This document shows, in pieces, positions 42,288 through 53,217 of a DNA stretch of 64,000 nucleotides (the first letter of the stretch is position 1; the number at the start of each line of letters is the position of its first letter). Origin of the DNA: Allofrancisella guangzhouensis (GTDB lineage Bacteria > Pseudomonadota > Gammaproteobacteria > Francisellales > Francisellaceae); the NCBI RefSeq assembly GCF_000815225.1, contig NZ_CP010427.1, forward strand, positions 124,001 to 188,000. Direction: 5' to 3'. A program made the position numbers and the translations under genes. A model generated the notes under the pieces. That model was not told where the DNA came from, did no database searches, and saw only the letters and a program-made list of their open reading frames with translations.

Positions 42288-42632
42288 CTACTTTTTAGGG
42301 AGATTACTTGGTAATGTGGTTTTTTGGCCAATTTCCTTTTGATATTGATCATAATCATATTGACTGCTAACAGACTGTTCTGTAATCTCTGAGGCTGCAA
42401 CCGAACTTTTACTCAAATACCCTAAAGTCAGACAACATACAAAAAAAACTGCGGTAAAAAACACCGTCATTTTAAATAAAAATGATGCTGCACCTTTGCT
42501 ACCAAACACAGTGTTTGAAGCACCTCCTCCAAATGAAACTCCCATATTTGCACCTTTACCCTGTTGTAATAACACCAATACAACAACAGCTAAAGCAGCG
42601 ACAACATCTATAGTTAAAATTATTCCGTACAT
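42288..42632 (-). CDS. secG: Preprotein translocase subunit SecG
   Basis: 114 residues, two membrane helices. Motifs are [31 protein letters not shown], the signature of SecG, which assists SecYEG protein export. It overlaps the end of tpiA by 13 bases and is followed by tRNA-Leu. The C-terminal tail is polar and poorly conserved. Confidence 0.95.
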   Translation of the reverse strand: MYGIILTIDVVAALAVVVLVLLQQGKGANMGVSFGGGASNTVFGSKGAASFLFKMTVFFTAVFFVCCLTLGYLSKSSVAASEITEQSVSSQYDYDQYQKEIGQKTTLPSNLPKK

Positions 42633-43381
42633 ATCTTATTTGCTTGACTTATTATTTCGTTAAACTCAGAAGCTTTTAGAGACGCTCCGCCTATAAGCCC
42701 ACCATCCACATCCGGTAAACTTAAAATATCTTTAGCATTCTCAGCTTTTAAGCTACCACCATACACTATTTTGATTTTTTTAGCAAGATCTTTATTAATT
42801 TTAGCCAGCAAAGATCTTATAAACTTATGCGTTTGCTGTATTTGCTCTAATGATGCTACAACACCTGTACCAATAGCCCAGACAGGTTCATAAGCTATAA
42901 CCAATTTCTCTAATTGTTGGACAGAAAAATTCTCTAAAATCAAACCCAGCTGAGTTCCTAGAACATCTTCTAAAATTCCACCCTCTCTATCTGATAAAGT
43001 TTCACCTATACAAACTACTGGCACCACATCCGTATCCATAACTTTCTGCAATTTCCTAAAGACATCTTCATCAGACTCGCCAAACAAAGCCCTTCTCTCA
43101 GAATGTCCAATCAAAACATAACTACAGCCTGTATCTTGTAGCATTTTTACAGATAACTCTCCGGTATAAGCTCCATCATCATAAAATGTAACATTTTGTA
43201 AACCCACACCTATGCTTTCTCGCAACTGTGAAACCACTTCTTTCACATAAACACTAGATGGAAAAACAGCAACACTAACTTTTGAAGTGTCATACTCGAC
43301 TTTTGAAATACCATAACACAGCTCTCTGATACTCTGAGAATTGCCATTCATCTTCCAATTACCCATGATTAACTTTTGCAT
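42620..43381 (-). CDS. tpiA: Triosephosphate isomerase
   Basis: Interconverts dihydroxyacetone phosphate and glyceraldehyde 3-phosphate. Motifs: MGNWKMNG at the N-terminus (substrate Lys), IGHSERR (catalytic His), [11 protein letters not shown] (catalytic Glu) and [12 protein letters not shown]. The start chosen is the ATG at 43381, with AGGA five bases ahead, giving 253 residues; the ATG two codons earlier has its ribosome site adjacent to it. It lies between glmM and secG. Confidence 0.96.
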   Translation of the reverse strand: MQKLIMGNWKMNGNSQSIRELCYGISKVEYDTSKVSVAVFPSSVYVKEVVSQLRESIGVGLQNVTFYDDGAYTGELSVKMLQDTGCSYVLIGHSERRALFGESDEDVFRKLQKVMDTDVVPVVCIGETLSDREGGILEDVLGTQLGLILENFSVQQLEKLVIAYEPVWAIGTGVVASLEQIQQTHKFIRSLLAKINKDLAKKIKIVYGGSLKAENAKDILSLPDVDGGLIGGASLKASEFNEIISQANKICTE

Positions 43382-43388
43382 ACTCATC

Positions 43389-44720
43389 CTACATTAATTT
43401 TTGCTTGACTTGCTTAACTAAATATCTTGCTTCTAAAGTAGCTAAGTCTTTATCGCTGGCTTCTACCATTACACGTAAAACTGGCTCTGTGCCTGATGGT
43501 CTAAGCAGAACTCTACCTCTATCTACCAATCTATTTTCAACCTCTTCAATGTCTACAGAAAGCTTGAGTAAATCTTCTTTAGTAACTTTTTTCTCTAACG
43601 GCACATTAATTAGCGTCTGTTGCATGAGCTTATCTTGCAGCTTAAAATGAGAAACCGGCTTATTATTTTGGGAAAAAATAGCTAAAAGCTGTATGGCTGT
43701 AAGAAGACCATCTCCAGTAGTACCGAAATTTAAATTAATGACATGCCCAGAAGACTCACCACCTATTTTATAATCATGTTTCACTAAATCTTCTAAAACA
43801 TACCTATCACCCACTTTTGAACGAACAAATGGTATATTATTCCTCCTATAATAGTTTTCATAACTCATATTAGTCATTTGCGTACCAACTATTCCTTTGG
43901 TACCACCGCAGATATCACTATAACGAGATATAATATTCAAAATCCCATCACCATCTATTTCACTACCGGTTTCATCAACAATTATAATTCTATCACCATC
44001 GCCATCTAAAGCGACACCAAGGTCTGCTTTGCATTCTAAAACAGCCTTACTTATATTTTCTACACATGTAGCTCCACAGTTGACATTAATATTTACACCA
44101 TTAGGGCTAGAAGCTATTGATATATAATCAATACCAAACTTACCAAGTAAAGCCTCAAAATTATAGGACCCTGCACCATTAGCACAATCTATAACAACTT
44201 TGCCTTTATATTTAACCAAATCTCCAAAACTCTGATAACTCTCTTGAATGTACTCAGCAATGGAGTTTTCTAACATTCTATAACTACCAAATTTATGTTG
44301 CGGCTGGTATATAAATGAGCTATCTATTTTCTTTTCGACCTCTTCCTCTAAAGCATCATCTAATTTAAAACCATTAGAGGAGAATAATTTAATGCCATTA
44401 TCTGTAAATTTATTATGTGATGCTGTTATAACAAAACCTGCTGAAGCTTTATGTTTAACAGTCATAAATGCTACCACTGGCGTTGGTACAACACCTAAAT
44501 CTAAAACGTCTATACCTGCTGCATTTAATCCCGAGATCAAAGCAAATTTCAACAAATTACTTGAACCGCGCGTGTCTTGGCCTACTATAACAAATTTAGA
44601 GTACCCTTTTTCATTAATCAGAGATCCTACAGCATTACCTAATTTTTGAACAAATTCTGCTGTAATAGCTGAATTACCAACCTCTCCCCTAATGCCATCT
44701 GTACCGAAGTATTTTGCCAT
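43389..44720 (-). CDS. glmM: Phosphoglucosamine mutase
   Basis: 443 residues. Converts glucosamine 6-phosphate to glucosamine 1-phosphate for peptidoglycan and lipopolysaccharide precursors. The active-site serine motif is [16 protein letters not shown] (about 95-110), with the metal loop DGDGDR and the sugar loop GGESSGHVI. Last residues carry the phosphate-binding [14 protein letters not shown]. The glmM-(tpiA)-secG order is conserved in gammaproteobacteria. Confidence 0.97.
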   Translation of the reverse strand: MAKYFGTDGIRGEVGNSAITAEFVQKLGNAVGSLINEKGYSKFVIVGQDTRGSSNLLKFALISGLNAAGIDVLDLGVVPTPVVAFMTVKHKASAGFVITASHNKFTDNGIKLFSSNGFKLDDALEEEVEKKIDSSFIYQPQHKFGSYRMLENSIAEYIQESYQSFGDLVKYKGKVVIDCANGAGSYNFEALLGKFGIDYISIASSPNGVNINVNCGATCVENISKAVLECKADLGVALDGDGDRIIIVDETGSEIDGDGILNIISRYSDICGGTKGIVGTQMTNMSYENYYRRNNIPFVRSKVGDRYVLEDLVKHDYKIGGESSGHVINLNFGTTGDGLLTAIQLLAIFSQNNKPVSHFKLQDKLMQQTLINVPLEKKVTKEDLLKLSVDIEEVENRLVDRGRVLLRPSGTEPVLRVMVEASDKDLATLEARYLVKQVKQKLM

Positions 44721-44734
44721 TTCTCTTTAAAATC

Positions 44735-45265
44735 CTATTTAAACTCTAACAACGCTGAAACATTGTATCCCTCTAAAACATCTCTCCCACCTAAGCCTTT
44801 AAGCTCCATGACAAATATAAGCGCCGCAACTTGCGCATGTGTTTTTTCAATGAGCTTCACTGTAGCTTTTGCAGTACCACCTGTAGCCAATAAGTCATCT
44901 ACGATTAATACTCTATCACTTTCTTTAAAAGCATCTTTATGAATTTCTAGACTATCACTACCGTATTCAAGATCATAGCTAACATTATAAGTTTCTCGAG
45001 GAAGCTTTCCAGCTTTTCTAACTGGTACAAACCCTAACCCTAGAATCTCTGCTAAAGCAACTCCAAATATGAACCCTCTACTTTCTGTACCTGCTACTAC
45101 AGTTGGCTTTATATCTCTTTTTTTTAACTCTTTTGCCATTTCTTGTGCTGTTACTCTTAATCCCTGAGGATCTGCTAGAAGAGGAGTAATATCCCTAAAC
45201 ATAATACCAGCCTTAGGAAAATCTGGCACAGCCAGAATTTTACTTTTTATAAATTCCAAACTCAT
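44735..45265 (-). CDS. apt: Adenine phosphoribosyltransferase
   Basis: 176 residues. Salvages adenine to AMP using PRPP. The PRPP-binding motif is VLIVDDLLATGGTAKA (about 120-135), and the flexible hood contains FVPVRKAGKLPRETYNVSY. It sits 14 bases upstream of glmM and 33 bases downstream of sucB. Confidence 0.95.
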   Translation of the reverse strand: MSLEFIKSKILAVPDFPKAGIMFRDITPLLADPQGLRVTAQEMAKELKKRDIKPTVVAGTESRGFIFGVALAEILGLGFVPVRKAGKLPRETYNVSYDLEYGSDSLEIHKDAFKESDRVLIVDDLLATGGTAKATVKLIEKTHAQVAALIFVMELKGLGGRDVLEGYNVSALLEFK

Positions 45266-45298
45266 CTGAGAATACCTTAAAGAAAATAAGTAGAAGGG

Positions 45299-46768
45299 TT
45301 AAACTTGAAGAAGAATTCTAGTTGGATCCTCAAGCAATTCTTTGATCATCTTTAAGAATTTAACCGATGTACTACCGTCAATAATTCTATGATCATAAGA
45401 TAATGCCAGATACATGATAGGACGGATTTTTATCTCTCCATTAATTACAACTGGGCGCTCTACTATATTATGCATACCCAAAATCGCACTCTGGGGCGAA
45501 TTAATGATCGGCGTAGATAACATAGAACCATAAGTACCACCGTTAGTAATAGTAAACGTACCACCCTTCATATCATCTAAACTTAATTTACCATCACGCC
45601 CCTTAATTGCCTTATCAAGCACATCCACCTCTAATTCAGCTAAAGATTTTGTATCGGTATCTCTTAACACAGGTACAACAAGTCCTCTATCTGTACCTAC
45701 AGCAATACCTATATCAAAATAGTTATGATAAACAATTTCATCACCATCTATAGAAGCGTTCACATCTGGGAATTTTTTAAGAGCTTCTGTAGCAGCTTTT
45801 ATAAAGAAAGACATAAAACCAAGTTTAGTGTCATGCTCTTTTAAAAACATATCTTTATATTTATTTCTAAGCTCCATTACGGCACTCATATCTACTTCGT
45901 TAAAAGTAGTTAGAATAGCGTTTGTATGCTGTACCTCTACAAGCCTATTTGCTATAGTTTGGCGTAGACGAGTCATTTTAACTCTTTTCTCAAATCTTGA
46001 TCCTTGCTGAACAACCGCTGACTGTGAATTGCTCGGTGTAGTAACTGCCTTTTTAATATCCTCTGAGGTGATACGACCTTTTTTACCAGTACCTTGTATA
46101 CCTACAACTGAATCCAAACCACTTGAATTAAAGGCTTTACGTGCCGATGGAACTAGATGTGGATCATTATTACTACCTACAGCTTCTGCCTTAGTTTCCT
46201 TAGCTTTTGCCAACGCTAAAGAAGTTCCTTCAACAATCTTAGCTATAGTTTCTGCCGATAAAATAGTATCTCCAACGTTTTTAATTATTTTAACTAATGT
46301 ACCATTTGAAACTGCTGGAACCTCTAAAACAACCTTATCGGTTTCAATTTCTGCCAGAATATCACCTTCTGCTACAACATCACCTTCTTTTTTGTGCCAT
46401 TCAGAAACCGTACCATCAACTACTGATTCTGGAAACACTGGTGCTTTAACGTCAACTTCTGTACCAGAAGACGCTTGAACTTGGTTTTTAGCTTCGTGGG
46501 TAGAAGATTCTTCTTTATTAGAAACAACCTTTCCATCTACATCTATATTAGCGAGGCTTTCCTCCGACAATACAATATCACCAGTCTGTTTTTTGATATT
46601 TCTTAACAGACCAGAGGTTGTAGCTGGAACTTCTAAAACAACTTTATCAGTTTCAATCTCAGCAACGATTTCACCTTCTTTTACAAAGTCGCCTTCTTTT
46701 TTATGCCACTGCACTAAGGTCCCGTCTGCTACTGATTCTGGAAACATAGGTACTTTCAACTCTACCAT
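45299..46768 (-). CDS. sucB: 2-oxoglutarate dehydrogenase E2 (dihydrolipoyl succinyltransferase), two lipoyl domains
   Basis: 489 residues from the ATG at 46768, six bases after AGGAG; a GTG one codon earlier is too close to that site. Two tandem lipoyl domains (about 1-75 and 105-180), each with the lipoylated lysine in [13 protein letters not shown], then a peripheral-subunit-binding domain ([20 protein letters not shown]) and the catalytic core ending in [20 protein letters not shown] (catalytic His and Asp). E. coli SucB has a single lipoyl domain. It follows sucA by 28 bases. No lpd (E3) gene is in this window. Confidence 0.96.
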   Translation of the reverse strand: MVELKVPMFPESVADGTLVQWHKKEGDFVKEGEIVAEIETDKVVLEVPATTSGLLRNIKKQTGDIVLSEESLANIDVDGKVVSNKEESSTHEAKNQVQASSGTEVDVKAPVFPESVVDGTVSEWHKKEGDVVAEGDILAEIETDKVVLEVPAVSNGTLVKIIKNVGDTILSAETIAKIVEGTSLALAKAKETKAEAVGSNNDPHLVPSARKAFNSSGLDSVVGIQGTGKKGRITSEDIKKAVTTPSNSQSAVVQQGSRFEKRVKMTRLRQTIANRLVEVQHTNAILTTFNEVDMSAVMELRNKYKDMFLKEHDTKLGFMSFFIKAATEALKKFPDVNASIDGDEIVYHNYFDIGIAVGTDRGLVVPVLRDTDTKSLAELEVDVLDKAIKGRDGKLSLDDMKGGTFTITNGGTYGSMLSTPIINSPQSAILGMHNIVERPVVINGEIKIRPIMYLALSYDHRIIDGSTSVKFLKMIKELLEDPTRILLQV

Positions 46769-46796
46769 CACTTACTCCTAGTAATAAATTTAAAAC

Positions 46797-49604
46797 TTAT
46801 ATCTCTAAAGCCTTATTAACAATTTCTTCCTGCTGTTTCACGTACATCGCATGGTAACCTACAGCAGGGGCTGAAGATCTTTCTCTAGCTACACATAACA
46901 GTTCTTGACTATCTCTAAGAATTCTTTCAATGAAATGTCTTATATGATACCAAGCCCCCTTGTTTTGCGGCTCTTCTTGCAACCAAACAATTTTCTTAGC
47001 ATTTTTATACTTCTTAAATATTTCTTCTAATTTTTCATTTGGCACAGGATAAAGTTCTTCTATTCTAACTACTGCTGTATTTGGAAAATTATCTTGCTTT
47101 TTAAGCATAAGGTCGTAATAAACCTTACCATTACATAAAATAAGTTTTTTGACCTTATCAACTTCTGCTTTTACATCGTCAATTACACTTTCAAAATACC
47201 CTTTTGAAAGCTCTTCTAGGGAAGAAACAGCCATAGGATTTCTCAATAAACTTTTTGGTGTCATTACAATAAGAGGCTTCCTAAGAGGTCTAATTACTTG
47301 TCTTCTTAACAAATGGTAGATTTGAGCAGGAGTTGTTGGCGTACAAACCTGCATATTACCATTAGCACAAGAGCTTAGAAATCTTTCTAACCTTGCTGAA
47401 GAATGCTCAGCACCTGCTCCCTCTTGACCATGTGGTAGAAATAAAGTTAAACCTGACAATATACCCCATTTCTCTTCTGCTGCAACTAAGAATTGATCTA
47501 TAACCACTTGAGCAGTGTTAACAAAATCACCAAACTGAGCCTCCCAAATTACTAATGCATCTGGACTATAACAACTGTAGCCATACTCAAAACCTAATAC
47601 ACCATACTCAGAAAGTGTAGAGTCAATAATATCAAATCTAGCTTTCTCATTTACATGTTTAAGCGGTATATATTCCCTTATTGTTGAGCTTGTGTCCATA
47701 TTCTTAACCACAGAATGACGATGTGAGAATGTCCCTCTACCACTATCTTCCCCTGAGATCCTGACTGTATGACCATCCTTAAGTAGCGTTGCGTACGCCA
47801 AAGATTCTGCAAACCCCCAATTAATAGGAATATTACCCTCTACCATTTTAAGTCTATCAGAAATCGTCTTTTTAACCTGCATCTGAATATCAATTTCTTT
47901 AGGAACTTCACACATTTTATATGCCAAGTTTTTAAGTATCTCTTGTTCTATAGGCTTATAGTCATATGCGGTTTTCTGCTTACCTAAATAAGGAAGCCAG
48001 TCACAAACCTTTAGCTTGTCTTTAACACTACTTCTATCCAGAATATCTACTGTAGCTTTTCCTTCATCTAATTTACTGCGATATTGCAGGTTTAACCTTG
48101 ACACAAATTCTGCGTCAACAACTCCCTGATTTTGGAGTCTATCACTATAAATCTTTAGTGTCGTAGGAAGCTTTTTAATTATCTCATACATTCTTGGCTG
48201 AGTACCAGATGGCTCATCTGTTTCATTATGACCATTCCTACGATAGCAAACTATATCTATTACAACATCCTTGTTAAACTTCATACGGTATTCTAAAGCT
48301 ATATTTGTAGCCCTAAGCACAGCCTCTGGATCATCACCATTAACATGGAATATTGGTGCATCAATCATTTTAGCTATATCAGTAGAATAGTTACTACTTC
48401 TATTAACTCCAAACTTACTACTTGTAGTGAAACCGACCTGATTATTAATGACAATATGTATCGTACCACCAGTACCATAAGCCTCTGTCAGGGAGAATCC
48501 AAGAGTCTCCATGACTACACCTTGTCCACAAAAAGCCGAGTCTCCGTGTATAAGTATAGGTATAACCTTATTATGAGCATCTCCATCAAGTTTATTTTGT
48601 ATTGCTTTAGCTGCCCCTTCTACTACTGGATCAACAGCCTCAAGATGCGATGGGTTAAATGCCAATGCTATTTTAACCTCTTTACCATCAATGCTGCGAT
48701 AGTTTGAATAGCCCATATGGTATTTAACATCTCCAGATAAGCTTTTTCCACTTTGTTTACCTTCGAACTCCTCAAATAAATCTTTTGGATTCTTACCCAA
48801 TATATTGACTAAAACATTAAGTCTACCTCTATGAGCCATACCAAGCTGTATAAATCGAGTTGAATGTCTAGATACAGACTTTTCAATAACATGCTGAAGA
48901 GCTGGAATCATTGATTCACCACCCTCTAAACCAAATCTTTTTTGACCTACATATCTCACAGCCAAGTACTTTTCCAATCCCTCTGCTGCAACTAACTGTT
49001 GCAATATCCATTTTTTCTCTTCTTTAGAAATTGGCGTGTTTGATTCTATATGCTGCTGTAGCCATTTTTTTTCTTCTTTACTGTCAATATACATATATTC
49101 ATAACCAACATTAGCCTCATATATTGACTTAAGATTACTAATTAAACTTTCTACAGATTGCTCTTTGTTTTGAGTTAAAACTCCTAAATTGATATTTTGC
49201 TGTAGATCTTGAGTGTTCAGCCCATGGACTTTTGGATCCAAATCAAGGTCCCTATCTTTCTTCAAAAGCCCAAGCGGATCAATGTTTGCAGACTTATAAG
49301 CATAAAACCTATAAGCATTAATCAAAGACTTTATTTTATATAATATCTCATTTTCACCAACAGCTGCCATACTGCTAGCATTAACTTTATTTTTAGCTAA
49401 ATACTTAAACTCTTCTACAACATCTCTATGAACCTCATCTGTCACACTAGCTACTGAATCAAAAAAAGACAACCATTGTGGATCTATTCCATCATGATTG
49501 CCTACAATATAGTCATCATAAATTGACTCTAAATATTCCAAGTTACCGCCAAAGAACTGGGTTGTTTCCAGCCACTGGCTAAAATTTGGTTGGTTTTTTT
49601 TCAT
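46797..49604 (-). CDS. sucA: 2-oxoglutarate dehydrogenase E1 component
   Basis: 935-residue thiamine diphosphate-dependent decarboxylase that hands the succinyl group to SucB. Motifs include FIQLGMAHRGRLNVLVNILGK, IHGDSAFCGQGVVMETL (ThDP/Mg region), YRRNGHNETDEPSGTQP, and SGEDSGRGTFSHRHSV. Full length. It lies 27 bases after sdhB in a sdhCDAB-sucAB run. Confidence 0.97.
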   Translation of the reverse strand: MKKNQPNFSQWLETTQFFGGNLEYLESIYDDYIVGNHDGIDPQWLSFFDSVASVTDEVHRDVVEEFKYLAKNKVNASSMAAVGENEILYKIKSLINAYRFYAYKSANIDPLGLLKKDRDLDLDPKVHGLNTQDLQQNINLGVLTQNKEQSVESLISNLKSIYEANVGYEYMYIDSKEEKKWLQQHIESNTPISKEEKKWILQQLVAAEGLEKYLAVRYVGQKRFGLEGGESMIPALQHVIEKSVSRHSTRFIQLGMAHRGRLNVLVNILGKNPKDLFEEFEGKQSGKSLSGDVKYHMGYSNYRSIDGKEVKIALAFNPSHLEAVDPVVEGAAKAIQNKLDGDAHNKVIPILIHGDSAFCGQGVVMETLGFSLTEAYGTGGTIHIVINNQVGFTTSSKFGVNRSSNYSTDIAKMIDAPIFHVNGDDPEAVLRATNIALEYRMKFNKDVVIDIVCYRRNGHNETDEPSGTQPRMYEIIKKLPTTLKIYSDRLQNQGVVDAEFVSRLNLQYRSKLDEGKATVDILDRSSVKDKLKVCDWLPYLGKQKTAYDYKPIEQEILKNLAYKMCEVPKEIDIQMQVKKTISDRLKMVEGNIPINWGFAESLAYATLLKDGHTVRISGEDSGRGTFSHRHSVVKNMDTSSTIREYIPLKHVNEKARFDIIDSTLSEYGVLGFEYGYSCYSPDALVIWEAQFGDFVNTAQVVIDQFLVAAEEKWGILSGLTLFLPHGQEGAGAEHSSARLERFLSSCANGNMQVCTPTTPAQIYHLLRRQVIRPLRKPLIVMTPKSLLRNPMAVSSLEELSKGYFESVIDDVKAEVDKVKKLILCNGKVYYDLMLKKQDNFPNTAVVRIEELYPVPNEKLEEIFKKYKNAKKIVWLQEEPQNKGAWYHIRHFIERILRDSQELLCVARERSSAPAVGYHAMYVKQQEEIVNKALEI

Positions 49605-49631
49605 ATACCCACCTGATTTTAGATTTACTGT

Positions 49632-50333
49632 TTATACACTTTTTTTCAATAAAGCTGACCTAATCTTTCCTATTGCTTCTGTCGGATTTAAGCCTTTCGG
49701 GCATACAGAAACACAATTCATAATGGTTCTGCATCTAAATAGACTAAAAGGATCCTTCAAAGCTTCTAACCTCTCTTCTGTAGCAGAATCCCTTGAGTCA
49801 ATTATAAACCTATAAGCTTGTAAAAGCCCAGAAGGACCAATAAACTTATCAGGATTCCACCAGAATGATGGACAAGAGGTAGTGCAACAAGCACATAAAA
49901 TACATTCATACAAACCATCAAGCTTAGCTCTATCCTCTGGAGACTGTAGCCTTTCTTTAGCAGGAGCTTCTTCGTCATTAATCAAATAAGGCTTTACTTT
50001 TTCATAATTCTTGTAGAACTGTTTCATATCTACAATTAAATCCCTAACAACAGGTAATCCAGGTAAAGGATTCACTTTAATAGGCTGCTTTAACTCTCCA
50101 ACAGACGTGATACATGCTAGTCGATTTTTACCGTTGATATTCATACCATCAGATCCGCAAACACCCTCTCTACATGACCTCCTCATAGCAAGAGTTGGAT
50201 CTTGCTCTTTGATAAGCTCCAAAGCTGTTAAGACTTTTACACCCTCATTTTCAACCGTTACAGTATACTCATCGTAGTAAGGTTTCTTATCTGTTTCCGG
50301 ATTATATCTGTAAATTTTAAATCTTACGTCCAT
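49632..50333 (-). CDS. sdhB: Succinate dehydrogenase iron-sulfur subunit
   Basis: 233 residues carrying three clusters: [2Fe-2S] in RRSCREGVCGSDGM plus a later Cys, [4Fe-4S] in CILCACCTTSCP, and [3Fe-4S] in the segment CRTIMNCVSVCPKGLNP. It passes electrons from SdhA to ubiquinone. Confidence 0.97.
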   Translation of the reverse strand: MDVRFKIYRYNPETDKKPYYDEYTVTVENEGVKVLTALELIKEQDPTLAMRRSCREGVCGSDGMNINGKNRLACITSVGELKQPIKVNPLPGLPVVRDLIVDMKQFYKNYEKVKPYLINDEEAPAKERLQSPEDRAKLDGLYECILCACCTTSCPSFWWNPDKFIGPSGLLQAYRFIIDSRDSATEERLEALKDPFSLFRCRTIMNCVSVCPKGLNPTEAIGKIRSALLKKSV

Positions 50334-50350
50334 TATATTAAATCCTTGTA

Positions 50351-52144
50351 TTAATATTTACGTTCTGCTGGTTGAAAGGCTTTTACCTTCGTTGGAGACA
50401 TATTAACTTCACGAGAAGATGTTCTATCTCCATCCAAGAAATATAATGTATGTCTCATCCAATTCTCGTCATCTCTCTCTGGATAGTCAACTCTCGAATG
50501 AGCTCCTCGAGATTCTTTTCTCTCTAAAGCCAACTTAGCTGTAGCAATAGCTGTTAACATTAAGTTATCTAACTCCAATGCTTCGATTCTTGTCATATTA
50601 AATATTCTGCTATTATCTTCTAACACTGCATTCCCTAGCCTCTGTCTTAATTTAAGAAGCTTATCAAAACCTTCCTTCATAGTGTTTTCCTGTCTAAAGA
50701 CTGAAAAATATTGCTGCATGGTCTGTTGCAATTCTTTTCTCAATTCAGAAATTTTTTCTTTACAACCTCTTTGCTCAGACGTATCCCATTTTTTAATCCT
50801 AGCTGTAGCTTGCTCAATGTTTTCATGAGAAGTTTTTTTGATAGTCATTCCAGACTTTAAGCTTTCTTCAGCATGCATCCCTGCAGCCCTACCAAACACA
50901 ACCAGATCTAACAATGAGTTACTTCCTAACCTGTTAGCTCCATGTACAGATACTGAAGCACATTCGCCAACAGCATATAATCCACTTATAATTTTATCTT
51001 CCCCATTTTCTTGAGTAATAACTTGACCATACTTATTAGTCGGTATTCCACCCATCTGATAATGGCAAGTTGGCACAACAGGGATAGGTTTTTCAACAGG
51101 ATCTACACCTGCAAAAGTTCTCGCTAACTCCCTAACTGTTGGAAGCCTTTCATCAATAACTTCTTCGCCAAGGTGAGTAAGGTCTAGCCACACACAGCTA
51201 GAGCCACTAAAAGTATCCCCTCGACCTTCCATAATTTCTTGCTGAGAAGCACGTGATACAACATCTCGACAAGCCAAGTCTTTAGCATTAGGCGCGTACC
51301 TTTCCATAAACCTTTCACCGTCTTTATTACGTAAAATACCACCTTCACCACGGCAACCCTCTGTAACTAAAACACCAGCTCCTGCAATACCAGTAGGATG
51401 AAATTGCCAAAACTCCATATCTTGAAGAGGTAACCCAGCTCTCAAAGCTAGACCCATACCATCACCGGTGTTTATATAAGCATTAGTACTAGACTCATAA
51501 ATACGACCTGCCCCACCTGTTGCAAGTATTGTTATTTTTGATTGTAGAAATACCGTCTCTCCAGTTTCTATACATAAAGCTATAACACCAGATATACTGC
51601 CGTCATCAGCTTTGACAAGGTCTACAGCAAACCATTCAGTATAAAAGTTAGTATTATGCTTTAAGTTACCTTGATATAAGGTATGCAAAAGAGCGTGTCC
51701 CGTTCTATCTGAAGCTGCACATGTTCTTTTAGCTTGGTTTGCTGGATCAAAATTTCTTGACATACCACCAAATGCACGTTGATAAATTTTACCGTCCTCT
51801 AAACGTGAGAATGGCATACCCATATGCTCTAACTCAATAATTGATTGAGGCGCATGCTCACACATATACTCAATAGCATCCTGGTCACCAATATAGTCTG
51901 ATCCTTTTACAGTATCGTACATGTGCCATCTCCAATCATCAGATGGAAGATCATCTTCGAATTTGATATTACCTAAAGCAGCTGCAATACCGCCTTGTGC
52001 TGCTACAGTATGAGACCTTGTGGGAAAAACTTTTGAAACGACGGCTGTTTTAAAGCCTGACTGTGATAACTGAAACGCAGCCCTAAGTCCAGCACCACCA
52101 GCGCCGACAACAATAGCGTCAAATTCTTGTGTAGCTATACTCAT
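50351..52144 (-). CDS. sdhA: Succinate dehydrogenase flavoprotein subunit
   Basis: 597 residues. An FAD-binding Rossmann start ([20 protein letters not shown]), the covalent FAD histidine in [10 protein letters not shown], and the active-site regions [10 protein letters not shown] and [19 protein letters not shown]. Oxidises succinate to fumarate. It lies between sdhD and sdhB with gaps of under 20 bases. Confidence 0.98.
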   Translation of the reverse strand: MSIATQEFDAIVVGAGGAGLRAAFQLSQSGFKTAVVSKVFPTRSHTVAAQGGIAAALGNIKFEDDLPSDDWRWHMYDTVKGSDYIGDQDAIEYMCEHAPQSIIELEHMGMPFSRLEDGKIYQRAFGGMSRNFDPANQAKRTCAASDRTGHALLHTLYQGNLKHNTNFYTEWFAVDLVKADDGSISGVIALCIETGETVFLQSKITILATGGAGRIYESSTNAYINTGDGMGLALRAGLPLQDMEFWQFHPTGIAGAGVLVTEGCRGEGGILRNKDGERFMERYAPNAKDLACRDVVSRASQQEIMEGRGDTFSGSSCVWLDLTHLGEEVIDERLPTVRELARTFAGVDPVEKPIPVVPTCHYQMGGIPTNKYGQVITQENGEDKIISGLYAVGECASVSVHGANRLGSNSLLDLVVFGRAAGMHAEESLKSGMTIKKTSHENIEQATARIKKWDTSEQRGCKEKISELRKELQQTMQQYFSVFRQENTMKEGFDKLLKLRQRLGNAVLEDNSRIFNMTRIEALELDNLMLTAIATAKLALERKESRGAHSRVDYPERDDENWMRHTLYFLDGDRTSSREVNMSPTKVKAFQPAERKY

Positions 52145-52156
52145 AAAAACAACCTC

Positions 52157-52510
52157 TTAATAGAAAAATAAAATTGCAAACAACCAAAAAAAACAAAACA
52201 CATAAACCAAAATAAAACTCAACATAATAGTTGCCGAAGCCCATGCACATTTAATATAATCACCACAGATAATCCAAAGACCAACCCAAGCATGTAAAAA
52301 AACTGACAAATAGGCCATCAAAGTCAGGATTCTAAGAAACATACCATCTGTAAACAATCCATGCCAGCTATCGTAATTAAGTGCTCCAGCATTATATAAA
52401 CATAAAGCTTCTATAAGTATGTAAGCAAAATAAACAGCAATAATAACAGCTGTAACTCGCTGCACAAAAAAATCTTTAACACCTGAAGATGTAAGTGAGA
52501 TTACAGCCAT
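52157..52510 (-). CDS. sdhD: Succinate dehydrogenase membrane anchor subunit SdhD
   Basis: The ATG at 52510, preceded by a GGGGG run about eight bases away, gives 117 residues; a TTG further upstream is less likely. Three membrane helices. The conserved FLHAWVGLWIICGDYIK holds the heme b histidine and the quinone-site segment. It overlaps the end of sdhC by ten bases. Confidence 0.9.
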   Translation of the reverse strand: MAVISLTSSGVKDFFVQRVTAVIIAVYFAYILIEALCLYNAGALNYDSWHGLFTDGMFLRILTLMAYLSVFLHAWVGLWIICGDYIKCAWASATIMLSFILVYVFCFFWLFAILFFY

Positions 52511-52881
52511 AAAAAGCACCCCCAAAAAATTGCTGATAAAATACCAAAAATAATTGTTATAGTTGAGGTCAATTTAGCAATAGTCATACTCTCACCAAAA
52601 CCCACATCCATGATCATATGTCTAATGCCAGCATAAACGTGGTAAGTTAATGCCGACAAAAAAACCCAAAAAAATAGGCTACCCCAGCCTTTCGTTAAAG
52701 CCAAAACAACTTGCTCATAACCATTTGGCCCTGCTAATGAATAATTCATTCCTACCACTACTAATGGAATAGCCACTATAAGGATCACGCCTGTTACGCG
52801 ATGCAATATTGAGCTTATAGCCGTAATGGGAAAGTTATAGGACTTTATTGACATCAGATCAATATTTGTTATTTTTTTCAT
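52501..52881 (-). CDS. sdhC: Succinate dehydrogenase cytochrome b556 subunit SdhC
   Basis: 126 residues from the ATG at 52881, which has GGAGGA nine bases upstream; the ATG at 52890 touches that site and is unlikely. Three membrane helices. The signature is PITAISSILHRVTGVIL (quinone site), with the heme ligand His in LTYHVYAGIRHMIMD. First gene of sdhCDAB-sucAB. Confidence 0.93.
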   Translation of the reverse strand: MKKITNIDLMSIKSYNFPITAISSILHRVTGVILIVAIPLVVVGMNYSLAGPNGYEQVVLALTKGWGSLFFWVFLSALTYHVYAGIRHMIMDVGFGESMTIAKLTSTITIIFGILSAIFWGCFLWL

Positions 52882-52946
52882 GCTCGACATTCCTCCGAAG
52901 CAACTTCACAGCAAAACTAAAATAAATTCACACTCTTAACATCTTT

Positions 52947-52975
52947 ATGATATATTTTTGTAAAGTGAAATTCAA
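52947..52975 (-). promoter_or_regulatory. Predicted promoter of sdhCDAB-sucAB
   Basis: On the minus strand TTGAAT (52975-52970) and TATCAT (52952-52947) lie 17 bases apart, about 65 bases upstream of the sdhC start. Confidence 0.5.
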
Positions 52976-53087
52976 ACATTTATAAATAAAAGTCCAGAAC
53001 TATTTACACATGCTGAAAGCATTCTGCATCAAGACCTTTAACTCTTCAATTTAGTTATAAGCCACTTTCGCAAACAACAATTTTTAT

Positions 53088-53116
53088 TTGCAAAAAAATA
53101 CTGTTTAGCTTATTAT
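53088..53116 (+). promoter_or_regulatory. Predicted promoter of gltA
   Basis: TTGCAA at 53088-53093 and TATTAT at 53111-53116 with a 17-base spacer, about 100 bases before the gltA start. The -35 box lies within a GCAAA/TTTGC inverted repeat. Confidence 0.5.
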
Positions 53117-53217
53117 TTTGACTACTGATTACATGCTTATTAGGGTGTGTTTCTTTTTACTGTAAAACTTTACTACCTTTTAAATAATTAACTCTTACTT
53201 GGAGGTTTTATAAAATA

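Larger units (their letters stand above)
52882..53217. other. Divergent sdhC/gltA intergenic region
   Basis: An AT-rich 336-base gap without genes. It holds one plausible promoter in each direction (52947-52975 and 53088-53116). A short inverted repeat, GCAAA (53070-53074) and TTTGC (53087-53091), overlaps the gltA -35 box and could be part of an operator. No riboswitch-like structure is evident. Confidence 0.6.
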
